Below are positions 54,434 through 62,227 of a DNA stretch of 64,000 nt, piece after piece. The notes beneath the pieces were generated by a model. It searched no databases. It saw only the letters and a program-made list of their open reading frames with translations, and was not told where the DNA came from. Each line of letters starts with the position of its first letter. The stretch's first letter is position 1. A program made the translations under genes and the position numbers. The stretch is from Adhaeribacter arboris (GTDB lineage Bacteria > Bacteroidota > Bacteroidia > Cytophagales > Hymenobacteraceae): NCBI RefSeq assembly GCF_003023845.1, contig NZ_PYFT01000001.1, positions 3,100,001 to 3,164,000 of the forward strand, given 5' to 3'.

Positions 54434-57400
54434 TTAAAAATCGTAACCTAATGTCAGGTAAATAATTGGACCGGTATCTTTAAAGTTTTCTTTACCCCAG
54501 GCAATATCCGCCTTGCCGTAAACTCCCAGTAAAGTAGTACGAACCCCAGCCCCGTAACCAAACAAGAATGGATTCCGGTAGTTTACCACCGTGGCCTGGA
54601 ACGGATTGGTATTAAACTCCCCTTGATTTCCGCCTAAAACCTGGGTATTGTACGAATTTTTCCGGTTAAACGGACTCACCCCGGTATAAGCCGATCCAAT
54701 ATCGGTAAAGCCGGTAAACTGAAGATTACGGAAGAAACCGGAAGCAATGGGCGAATCTTTAAATAAATACTGAATAATTGGAATGCGCAATTCGGAATTC
54801 AGCAATAAGGCCGAAGTACCATTGCGGGCGTTGTATTTAAAACCACGCATATTGGTGGCAAATTGCAAAAAGAATAATTCAGCCGGCCGAGGTGGCGTAC
54901 CATTATAAATAGAAGGGCCATTATCATCGTAAGAAGAGAAGAGCCAATTATCCATTCCGCCTAGAATAAATCGATTAGGTGATGCTCCAAAGTAATGACC
55001 ATACGTTAATCGGTTGGCAAAAATAATCTGGCGGTGTACTTTTTGGTAGTGCCGTAAATCCAGATAAAATTTATTAAATCCTTCCAGTTTATTATCTAAA
55101 CCACGCAGAGCCATAAAACCCGCCTTCATCCGGGTACCTTCGTACATGTTTACGCCCATGGTAACGGAATTGTCAAAAACAACTTCTGCTCCACCACCGG
55201 CAAAATTCATAACGCTATCTGCTTCAGCCAACACATTCGTAACCGCATAATTAGTATGGACAAACTTAGGCAGCAACCGTACACTTAGGCTATGGGTAAG
55301 CGGATAAATAATAGCCGGCGTAAATTCATGGCGGCCATACCGTAAATCTTTGGTTTGGTAAGAAGTAAAAATACTTTGTTTTTGGTAAGATACCCGCAAA
55401 TCGTAGCGATGCTTTAAGTTGCTGTACTCGGTATAAAAATTACTTGATCGCAAATCAGTTAGTAAAAATACCCCGCCCCGAATCCGGTGGTCTTCAAACA
55501 TATCCGACATTCCTACTTCGGCCACAATGCCAAAACCCATCAACGGGTCCTGATACACCGAAGTAATCAATTTATTAATGCTAAACCGTAAATCGTATTT
55601 TACTGGCCCGGCTAGTTGCACAGCTTCCATTGTCTGCGTTTGCGGTTGTGCCGAACGAGCACCGGTTATACTTCTGGGACGGGCCGGCTTTTGTTGGTCA
55701 GTTTCAAATTCGTAATTACGGGTATCTACTGCTTTATCTTTCGCTACTTCTTTGTTGTTAGTGGTACTTGTTTGGGCAGTATCAACGGGTGCAGTTGGTT
55801 GTGTGGTTTCTTTATTCACCGCAATGGCTGGCCGGATAGACCGCTGTTCCAGCGTTTGCTGCCGAACGGTTTTAAATTCCGGATTCACCTGAAAACTAAA
55901 ACCCGGAAACATATACACAAAATCTTGGTCGCGATCGGCCGCTACTAAAGAAAGATTATTATTGTTCGGGTTAAAATCGTAGCTCTTAATATTTTGTAAA
56001 AACGCCGAAACTCTCTCATTTTGCCCGGATGCCAGATTGTACCGATATAGAGAACGAACCCCGCTCTCTTCACCTAAATACAAAAAGCTTTGCTCATCGA
56101 GTGGCCGGGGGTTAGATTCATTAGAAATGGACCGAGTAAGCTGCTTAAAAGCAAAACCTTGTTTGTTTAAGTCGTAGTAATAGATATCAAAATTATTAAC
56201 AATCTTTTCAAATTGCGGTATTACTGATCCCGTTGAATCCAGAAAGCGGTTAGAAGAGAATAATAATCCTTGATTACCCTTCATAAAAACTACGTTGCGA
56301 TCGTCGTATAAATCATTGGTAATTTGCTCTGCTTTCCGCCCGCGGTATAAGAATATATCGCTTTTACCATCGCGCACGGCACTCATTACCAGCATTTTAC
56401 CATCGTCGGAATAATCCATATCCAGAATTTGTGTAAACTGGTTTAAGGCTCCTTCGGGTTTACCAATGATCGATTTAATGGTTTTAGAAATAGAAAAATT
56501 ACGCCGGTCTAAGTAATAGCTGGACAAAGTAATAATACCTCTTTTTACTTCGGCAATACCTAATTGAGTGTTAGACTTCCAGGCCAGTAGAGGCATTTTC
56601 GTATCAATTTGCTGATCGGGTGTTTTATAACCACCCTTCCGGATAGTCCTTGACCGGCGTTTAGCAATGTCGTATAATTTAATTTCGTACTGGCCGCGAT
56701 CATTTTCTACGTAAGCGAGTTTAGTACCATTTGGTGTAAATACTGGCTCACTGTAGATATTATCTTTTCGGTTTTTCTTGAATAATTGCCGGTTGGCATC
56801 TATCGGATTTAAACGCGTACTGGTAACGCTGTTCATTTGCAGATAATAATTACTCCAATCTCGCACAAAGCGGCGGTACGGAATATTTAAGCTGCTGGAA
56901 ATACCAATTTCTACATCGCGGGTAATGCGGGTTAAGTTCAGAATATTCTGGATAGACGTATAGCCGTAACGCTCGGTAATATAATTCCAAACCGATTGAC
57001 CAGCTAATTGCTGGTTCCGGACAAATAAGGCTTCGGGCTTTTTATTTTTGGTTTTGGTAACCATATCCCGCATGTAATTGTCCATATCCACGTTCCAGCC
57101 TTCGGTAATATAGGTGGCCGCCCCGGTGATAAACCAATCGGGTAATTTAAGCAAATAACTGCTTTGCAATACTTCTTTCAAACTACCCCCGTACATCATA
57201 TCGTTCAGGAGCAGCATGGTAATATTGTAACTGATATTTTTCTTAAACCGGGTTTGAGTACCGTCAAAAGCTAATTCTACTTTATTTTTCAGGAACATGG
57301 TTTCGCCGCCGGTTTGGTAGCGATCGTCGTTCAAGCCAATGTTACTCTGGCGTAAATCGGCGATGGAATTATAAAGAATGAGCGTAGTTTTAGAATACGG

Positions 57401-57685
57401 ATAATAGCCAATAATACTGGTAATGCGTTTTAGTTCTTTTTCGGCGTATTCGGCGGTATTAATAGCGGCTTGTTTGCCTCCGTTATAAAAGTAAACATTA
57501 AAATTTTGGGTGCTGTAAAATTGCCAATTAAAGCTTTTATACTGAATGCGGTTCTTGCCGAAGGCTTCCTGCCCTACCACTTGGTTCTGTGCCTGCCCGG
57601 CAAGGGTCATGAAAAATGTACTTAGCAACAGTAAGATTACCTTTTGCCAACCAAAAGGTAAAACGTGTTTAGAAGTGTTACTCAT
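54434..57685 (-). CDS. TolB-like propeller / BamA-like barrel surface protein with degenerate metalloprotease domain
   Basis: This 1083-residue protein has a signal peptide (VILLLLSTFFMTLAGQAQ). Residues about 40-290 resemble a peptidase-MA-like gluzincin, but the expected HExxH helix reads NITMLLLND and the downstream ScE position reads WFITGAATY, so it looks catalytically dead. A WD40/TolB-like propeller (about 300-620) has repeats such as SEPVFTPNGTKLAYV. After a Thr/Pro linker, a BamA-like surface-antigen barrel ends in GYGAGVRTTLLGVYGKADIAWG. It is probably an outer-membrane anchored protein. It starts 9 nt after the FAD oxidoreductase stop, so they share a transcript. Confidence 0.8.
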   Translation of the reverse strand: MSNTSKHVLPFGWQKVILLLLSTFFMTLAGQAQNQVVGQEAFGKNRIQYKSFNWQFYSTQNFNVYFYNGGKQAAINTAEYAEKELKRITSIIGYYPYSKTTLILYNSIADLRQSNIGLNDDRYQTGGETMFLKNKVELAFDGTQTRFKKNISYNITMLLLNDMMYGGSLKEVLQSSYLLKLPDWFITGAATYITEGWNVDMDNYMRDMVTKTKNKKPEALFVRNQQLAGQSVWNYITERYGYTSIQNILNLTRITRDVEIGISSSLNIPYRRFVRDWSNYYLQMNSVTSTRLNPIDANRQLFKKNRKDNIYSEPVFTPNGTKLAYVENDRGQYEIKLYDIAKRRSRTIRKGGYKTPDQQIDTKMPLLAWKSNTQLGIAEVKRGIITLSSYYLDRRNFSISKTIKSIIGKPEGALNQFTQILDMDYSDDGKMLVMSAVRDGKSDIFLYRGRKAEQITNDLYDDRNVVFMKGNQGLLFSSNRFLDSTGSVIPQFEKIVNNFDIYYYDLNKQGFAFKQLTRSISNESNPRPLDEQSFLYLGEESGVRSLYRYNLASGQNERVSAFLQNIKSYDFNPNNNNLSLVAADRDQDFVYMFPGFSFQVNPEFKTVRQQTLEQRSIRPAIAVNKETTQPTAPVDTAQTSTTNNKEVAKDKAVDTRNYEFETDQQKPARPRSITGARSAQPQTQTMEAVQLAGPVKYDLRFSINKLITSVYQDPLMGFGIVAEVGMSDMFEDHRIRGGVFLLTDLRSSNFYTEYSNLKHRYDLRVSYQKQSIFTSYQTKDLRYGRHEFTPAIIYPLTHSLSVRLLPKFVHTNYAVTNVLAEADSVMNFAGGGAEVVFDNSVTMGVNMYEGTRMKAGFMALRGLDNKLEGFNKFYLDLRHYQKVHRQIIFANRLTYGHYFGASPNRFILGGMDNWLFSSYDDNGPSIYNGTPPRPAELFFLQFATNMRGFKYNARNGTSALLLNSELRIPIIQYLFKDSPIASGFFRNLQFTGFTDIGSAYTGVSPFNRKNSYNTQVLGGNQGEFNTNPFQATVVNYRNPFLFGYGAGVRTTLLGVYGKADIAWGKENFKDTGPIIYLTLGYDF

Positions 57686-57694
57686 ATAAAGTGT

Positions 57695-58768
57695 TCAAAT
57701 ACTTATTAAATGTTTTAAATACCGGGTAATATCTGCTTCTGGTTCTAATTTACCTCCGGTTAAATTTTGCGTAAAGTTACTGGCTAGATAAGGTGCCATC
57801 ATTACTCCTTTGGAACCCATTCCGTTAAAAATACCTACGTTCGGGTGCATCGGATGCCAACCTATTAAAGGTCGCCGGTCGCGCACAGCCGGCCGGATAC
57901 CTACGGCCTGATTCGTTACCTCAAACGGCTTTTTTACAATTTGTCCGGTACGTTCCCTTAATTCGGTCAGCGCCTCTACGCTTAAATCTTCATTTATTTC
58001 GCGCCAGTTATATGTAGCCCCTACTTTAAACCGGTTAGCACCAATTGGAAGAACGTAAACCGCTTTGTTATAGATACATTCCGCCGATAAATTATCCGTT
58101 TTAATCTCTAAAACTTCGCCTTTGTTCGGCGAAAAAGGTAACCAATTAAAGTACGGGTTATGTATGGCCGCATACCCTTCACAAAAAACGATTTTTTGGG
58201 CCTTAATAGTATTATTTTCCAGCGAATAGGTAACAAAATTCGGTGTTACCTGCAATTTTTCGTATTCAAAAGGCATTTTCACTAGATATTGCTGGTTTAC
58301 TAATTCGGCCAGTAAACTATCCAGCAATAAATTTACATCTACGTAGCCACTTTGGGTTATTTCAATGGCGCCAAATTCCTGTTCAATAACTTCTGAAGCT
58401 GGTAAGTGTACATGCACCTTTTTAATAAATTCGTGCAGCGTCGGATTGCTGCTTTTCCCCATCCAGGTATTTTGCTCTTCTACCGACGAAAACAATTTTA
58501 AAATAGGTAATGGATGCCAAACCCGTATACCTAGCTCTTGTTCCATCTGTTGGTAAAAAGTAATAGCAAACGGCACCAGTTTCTCAGCTAACCACGATTT
58601 AGCGAATCGTTTACCCGCTAAGGGATTAATTAAGCCGGCTGCCACCCGCGAAGCAGCATTCGCTTTGTAGGTATCAAAAACGGCTATTCTATAACCCTGC
58701 TGACTCAACGTACGTGCTAAGATGCCCCCCGCTAATCCATGCCCAACCAGTATAAAATCATAAATCAT
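57695..58768 (-). CDS. FAD-dependent oxidoreductase (DAO/glycine-oxidase-like)
   Basis: The 357-residue enzyme starts with a dinucleotide-binding fold (FILVGHGLAGGILARTLS, residues 6-23) and has the RVAAGLINPLAGKRF segment and C-terminal NQAVGIRPAVRDRRPLIGWH block of DAO-family enzymes. MnmC-type tRNA modification and amine or glycine oxidation are both possible by sequence. It is the first gene of a two-gene unit with the TolB/BamA-like gene. Confidence 0.87.
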   Translation of the reverse strand: MIYDFILVGHGLAGGILARTLSQQGYRIAVFDTYKANAASRVAAGLINPLAGKRFAKSWLAEKLVPFAITFYQQMEQELGIRVWHPLPILKLFSSVEEQNTWMGKSSNPTLHEFIKKVHVHLPASEVIEQEFGAIEITQSGYVDVNLLLDSLLAELVNQQYLVKMPFEYEKLQVTPNFVTYSLENNTIKAQKIVFCEGYAAIHNPYFNWLPFSPNKGEVLEIKTDNLSAECIYNKAVYVLPIGANRFKVGATYNWREINEDLSVEALTELRERTGQIVKKPFEVTNQAVGIRPAVRDRRPLIGWHPMHPNVGIFNGMGSKGVMMAPYLASNFTQNLTGGKLEPEADITRYLKHLISI

Positions 58769-58892
58769 TAGTGGTAAGATACTACAAGTATTCCTGAATT
58801 TAGTAACTTCCGGTCAGAAATATCGAGAACATAGCCTATTTTCAACAACAACTAGCTCGTTTACATTATACTAATTTATTTTTAAAATTCAA

Positions 58893-59582
58893 ATGAAAAA
58901 TAGGGAGGTATTTGCCGGAGAAAGGGCTTCTACTTACGATACCGGCATAAAACTTTGGTGCCCCGATTACGATTTTACGCAAGCCCTTATTCCATCTTTA
59001 TTGGGATCTTATTTATCGTATACCAATGAAAGCTCCATTTTGGTAGCCGGTTGCGGTACGGGAACCGAAATGAAAAACATAGTACAGTATGCCCCCAAAT
59101 GGCAAGTTATGGGTGTAGATCCTTCGCTGGAAATGGTAGCTTTAGCCGAAAAAAAATTAGCCATTCTACCGCCGGGCAGCTATCAATTAATTACGGGTAC
59201 TACCGACCAATTACCAAACAGCACTCTATACGATGCCGCTACGTTGTTACTGGTACTACAATTTCTATCAGATGATGGCGCTAAACTGGCTTTGTTACAG
59301 AGCTTGGCCTTACGATTAAAAAAGGATGCACCTCTAATTATTTTTGATATTTTTGATTTAGCTGGAAGTTTTAGGCAACAAGTTAGCTTATTGAAAGCTT
59401 ATTTACTGCAACAGGGAGTGGCGCCAACTACTGTAGAACAAGGTACCTCCCATATAATCCACGATATTAACTATATTACCGAAGACCGATTGCAAGAATT
59501 ACTGTACGAAGGTGGTTTTGGCAAGGCCTTAAAGTTTAAGCAAACTTTTATTTTTGGCGGCTGGATAACCCAAAAGCAATAA
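58893..59582 (+). CDS. Class I SAM-dependent methyltransferase
   Basis: The 229-residue protein has motif I ILVAGCGTGTEM near residue 50 and a VMGVDPSLEMV motif II. The ATLLLVLQFLSDDG motif IV follows. The substrate is unknown. The ATG at 58893 follows a short AT-rich gap. It precedes another methyltransferase by 65 nt, and the two could share a pathway. Confidence 0.88.
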   Translation: MKNREVFAGERASTYDTGIKLWCPDYDFTQALIPSLLGSYLSYTNESSILVAGCGTGTEMKNIVQYAPKWQVMGVDPSLEMVALAEKKLAILPPGSYQLITGTTDQLPNSTLYDAATLLLVLQFLSDDGAKLALLQSLALRLKKDAPLIIFDIFDLAGSFRQQVSLLKAYLLQQGVAPTTVEQGTSHIIHDINYITEDRLQELLYEGGFGKALKFKQTFIFGGWITQKQ

Positions 59583-59647
59583 TCGTAAGGCAGCTTTTTA
59601 AATAAAAGTACATTTAAGTAGCATTGAAATTTAACCGAAATAAAAAT

Positions 59648-60235
59648 ATGTTCACTGTAGAGGGAGAAATATCATTACCACCTTTGTACCAAGAAATATT
59701 GCAACAAAGCGAAGCCTTGAGGTTTAACATGCTGTCGGATTTAAGAACTGGTTCCTTGCTGCGCACTTTAGCAGCGGCAAAGCCTCAAGGTAATTTTCTG
59801 GAAATTGGAACCGGTACGGGTTTATCCTTAGCTTGGTTAGCTGCGGGCGCCGACTCGGATACCAAAATTTTATCCATCGATAATGAAGCTTCTTACCAAA
59901 AAGTGGCGGTTAATGCTTTTGCTATGGATAAAAGAATAACCTTTATCTGTAAGGATGGTAACGAATGGCTGAACACTTACCAAGGTCCTTCATTCGATTT
60001 AATTTTTGCGGATGCCTGGCCCGGTAAGTTTAATGCCTTAGATGAAACGCTGGCCTTGGTTAACGTTGGTGGTTTTTATATAATTGATGATCTGTTACCT
60101 CAACCGAATTGGCCAACCGGACACGCGGAAAAAGTAGAAGTTCTGCTAGCCACTTTAAAACAGAAAGAAAATTTTGTCTTTACTATTCTGGATTGGTCAA
60201 CGGGTCTGATGGTCTTTACCAAAGTAAAAAATTAA
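59648..60235 (+). CDS. O-methyltransferase-type SAM methyltransferase
   Basis: The product is about 195 residues with motif I FLEIGTGTGLSLAWLA, motif II ILSIDNEASY and motif IV DLIFADAWPGKF. The pattern is that of small CCoAOMT-like O-methyltransferases, which often need a divalent cation. The ATG at 59648 is preferred over a TTG at 59624. The substrate is unknown. Confidence 0.85.
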   Translation: MFTVEGEISLPPLYQEILQQSEALRFNMLSDLRTGSLLRTLAAAKPQGNFLEIGTGTGLSLAWLAAGADSDTKILSIDNEASYQKVAVNAFAMDKRITFICKDGNEWLNTYQGPSFDLIFADAWPGKFNALDETLALVNVGGFYIIDDLLPQPNWPTGHAEKVEVLLATLKQKENFVFTILDWSTGLMVFTKVKN

Positions 60236-60299
60236 ATTTAAATCCGGATCTTATTTTAAGAATCCAAATTTTGCTGCCTTAATACCGTATTTCTTTCCC

Positions 60300-60307
60300 T
60301 AATTTTG
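60300..60307 (+). promoter_or_regulatory. -7 box for the MBL hydrolase gene
   Basis: TAATTTTG matches TAnnTTTG. It overlaps the first codon of the longest frame (60305), which supports the downstream ATG at 60398. Confidence 0.5.
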
Positions 60308-60397
60308 CCGTTTCAATTTCTGCCAATTTTTATTTGTTTATTGTTTGTACAATTCTTGCTGAAAACCGGTGGGAAAAATTCTGAATCTTCTATCAAA

Positions 60398-61033
60398 ATG
60401 AACGTTACCAGCTTTACTTTTAATCCATTTTCCGAAAACACTTATTTGCTGCACGACGACACTAAAGAATGCATAGTAATTGATCCGGGGTGTTACGATA
60501 AAAACGAACAGGAAAATTTAACCAATTTTGTCGCGGAACAAGGCTTAAAAATTACAAAACTGGTAAATACCCATTGCCACGTAGATCATGTACTGGGCAA
60601 CAAATTTATTTCCGATAAGTACCAAGTAGATTTGATTATTCACGAAGCCGATTTGCCTACTTTAAAGGCGGTAGCGGTGTATGCGCCCAGCTACGGTTTT
60701 ACCCGCTACGAAGAATTATTACCCAGCAAATATTTAAAAGAAGGCGAATTATTACGTTTTGGCAATACCGAGCTGCAGATTTTATTTACGCCCGGTCACG
60801 CTCCCGGGCATGTAGTATTTTACCACGCTCCATCAGAACAAGTGATAGGGGGTGATGTTTTGTTTCATCGGAGTATTGGCCGTACCGATTTACCCGGTGG
60901 TAATTATGCGACCCTTATTCAGAGTATTAAAACTAAATTATTTACTTTACCCGCTTCCGTTACGGTTTATCCGGGTCATGGGCCAAGCACTACCATTGGC
61001 GAAGAAAAAAAGTTTAATCCGTTTCTACGTTAA
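60398..61033 (+). CDS. MBL-fold metallo-hydrolase (glyoxalase II-like)
   Basis: The 211-residue hydrolase has the metal-binding motif THCHVDHV, then a GHAPGHVVFY His and GGDVLFHRSIGRTDLPGG, with a final YPGHGPSTTIGEEK. This is the usual two-zinc set of glyoxalase II-like thioesterases. The substrate is probably a thioester or lactone. The ATG at 60398 is chosen because the family begins FTFNPFSENTYLL and the -7 box lies at 60300; a 31-residue hydrophobic extension is rejected. Confidence 0.9.
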   Translation: MNVTSFTFNPFSENTYLLHDDTKECIVIDPGCYDKNEQENLTNFVAEQGLKITKLVNTHCHVDHVLGNKFISDKYQVDLIIHEADLPTLKAVAVYAPSYGFTRYEELLPSKYLKEGELLRFGNTELQILFTPGHAPGHVVFYHAPSEQVIGGDVLFHRSIGRTDLPGGNYATLIQSIKTKLFTLPASVTVYPGHGPSTTIGEEKKFNPFLR

Positions 61034-61158
61034 TTTTTTCAGGAATAAAGTTTTAATTATCTGGTTTTCTTAAATCCGGCAACTCTTTAATTATTATTTT
61101 TCTATCCATTTAGAACTTAAAATTCTATTCCAACCTTTATTCCTCTGTTCCCTGAAAC

Positions 61159-61869
61159 ATGAAAAAATTAATTCCGAATACAATTACCTGCTTAAACTTA
61201 TTCACGGGTTGTGTCGCTATTTTTGCGGCCTTTCAGGATAGTTTGGCTTTTGCGGCTTTATTGGTTTACCTGGCAGCCATTTTTGATTTTTTAGATGGTA
61301 TGCTCGCGAGGCTACTCCATGCGTATTCCGAAATAGGCAAACAACTTGACTCGCTCGCGGACATGGTTTCGTTTGGTGTATTACCCGGTGTTATTTTATT
61401 TAAGTTAATGCAAAAAGCAATTCGTTCTTCTGAATCGGCATCACTGCTAACGATGGAATTATTCCCTTTTTTTGCTTTTATAATCATTATTTTTTCGGCC
61501 CTGCGGTTAGCTAAATTTAACATTGATTCGCGCCAAACTTCTTCCTTTATTGGAGTACCTACTCCTGCCAACACGCTATTAATTGGTTCATTACCCCTAA
61601 TTCTGGATAACGATATATTTCACCTGCATGATTTTATCTTAAACCCGATTACTTTAAGCCTAATAACCGTAGTGATGAGTTTTTTAATGGTTGCTGAAAT
61701 CCCCTTATTTGCACTTAAATTCAAGAACTTAACGTGGAAAGATAATTCTATCCGGTTTATTTTCTTATTAATTGCTTTACCCTTACTGTTTCTGCTTAAA
61801 TTTGCAGCCATTCCGGTGATAATTGCTCTATATATTATTCTATCTTTAATAAAACCCTCTTACTCATGA
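61159..61869 (+). CDS. pssA: CDP-diacylglycerol--serine O-phosphatidyltransferase
   Basis: PssA makes phosphatidylserine, the precursor of phosphatidylethanolamine, in the inner membrane. The 236-residue protein has the CDP-alcohol phosphotransferase motif exactly as D-G-x2-A-R-x8-G-x3-D-x3-D at residues 46-68, and about eight membrane helices. Its stop overlaps the purS start by 4 nt (ATGA), an unusual pairing of lipid and purine genes. Confidence 0.93.
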   Translation: MKKLIPNTITCLNLFTGCVAIFAAFQDSLAFAALLVYLAAIFDFLDGMLARLLHAYSEIGKQLDSLADMVSFGVLPGVILFKLMQKAIRSSESASLLTMELFPFFAFIIIIFSALRLAKFNIDSRQTSSFIGVPTPANTLLIGSLPLILDNDIFHLHDFILNPITLSLITVVMSFLMVAEIPLFALKFKNLTWKDNSIRFIFLLIALPLLFLLKFAAIPVIIALYIILSLIKPSYS

Positions 61870-62117
61870 AATTTACGGCAGAAATTGATATTATGCCCCA
61901 CACCGAATTATTAGATCCGCAAGGGAAAGCAGTAATGTTAGGTCTGGAACATTTAGGTTTAAAACAAGTAGCTGATGTGCGTATTGGCAAACACATAACC
62001 TTGGCTTTAGAAGCCGAAAATGAGGCAGCAGCTCAGGAAAAAGTTGAAATCGCCTGCAAAAAACTACTTGCCAATTTAATTATGGAATCGTATTCGTACC
62101 AACTTGTTGCTAATTAA
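61866..62117 (+). CDS. purS: Phosphoribosylformylglycinamidine synthase subunit PurS
   Basis: PurS bridges PurL and PurQ for ammonia transfer in purine synthesis. The 83-residue protein has the family pattern: KFTAEIDIMPHTELLDPQGKA and VADVRIGKHITLAL, then a KKLLANLIMES helix. The length is normal. It overlaps pssA by 4 nt, so its translation is probably coupled. Confidence 0.92.
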   Translation: MKFTAEIDIMPHTELLDPQGKAVMLGLEHLGLKQVADVRIGKHITLALEAENEAAAQEKVEIACKKLLANLIMESYSYQLVAN

Positions 62118-62169
62118 GCAATAATATTGCCCTTTTTACAGTTCATTAGGATATAAGTAGAACTGAAAG

Positions 62170-62209
62170 CAGATAATCTTATATTTTTCCGTTTTTATAA
62201 GATTATCTG
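62170..62209 (+). terminator. 14-bp perfect AT-rich hairpin before porU
   Basis: CAGATAATCTTATA (62170-62183) is the exact complement of 62196-62209. A TACCTTTA box (62214-62221), one base off the -7 consensus, follows. The hairpin may end the pssA-purS transcript or act on porU; the loop is T-rich. Confidence 0.5.
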
Positions 62210-62227
62210 TTAATACCTTTAGCATAT

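Noticed and set aside
60305-60397. Hydrophobic N-terminal extension of the MBL hydrolase
   Set aside because: The frame's first codon overlaps the -7 box, and the family starts at the later ATG.
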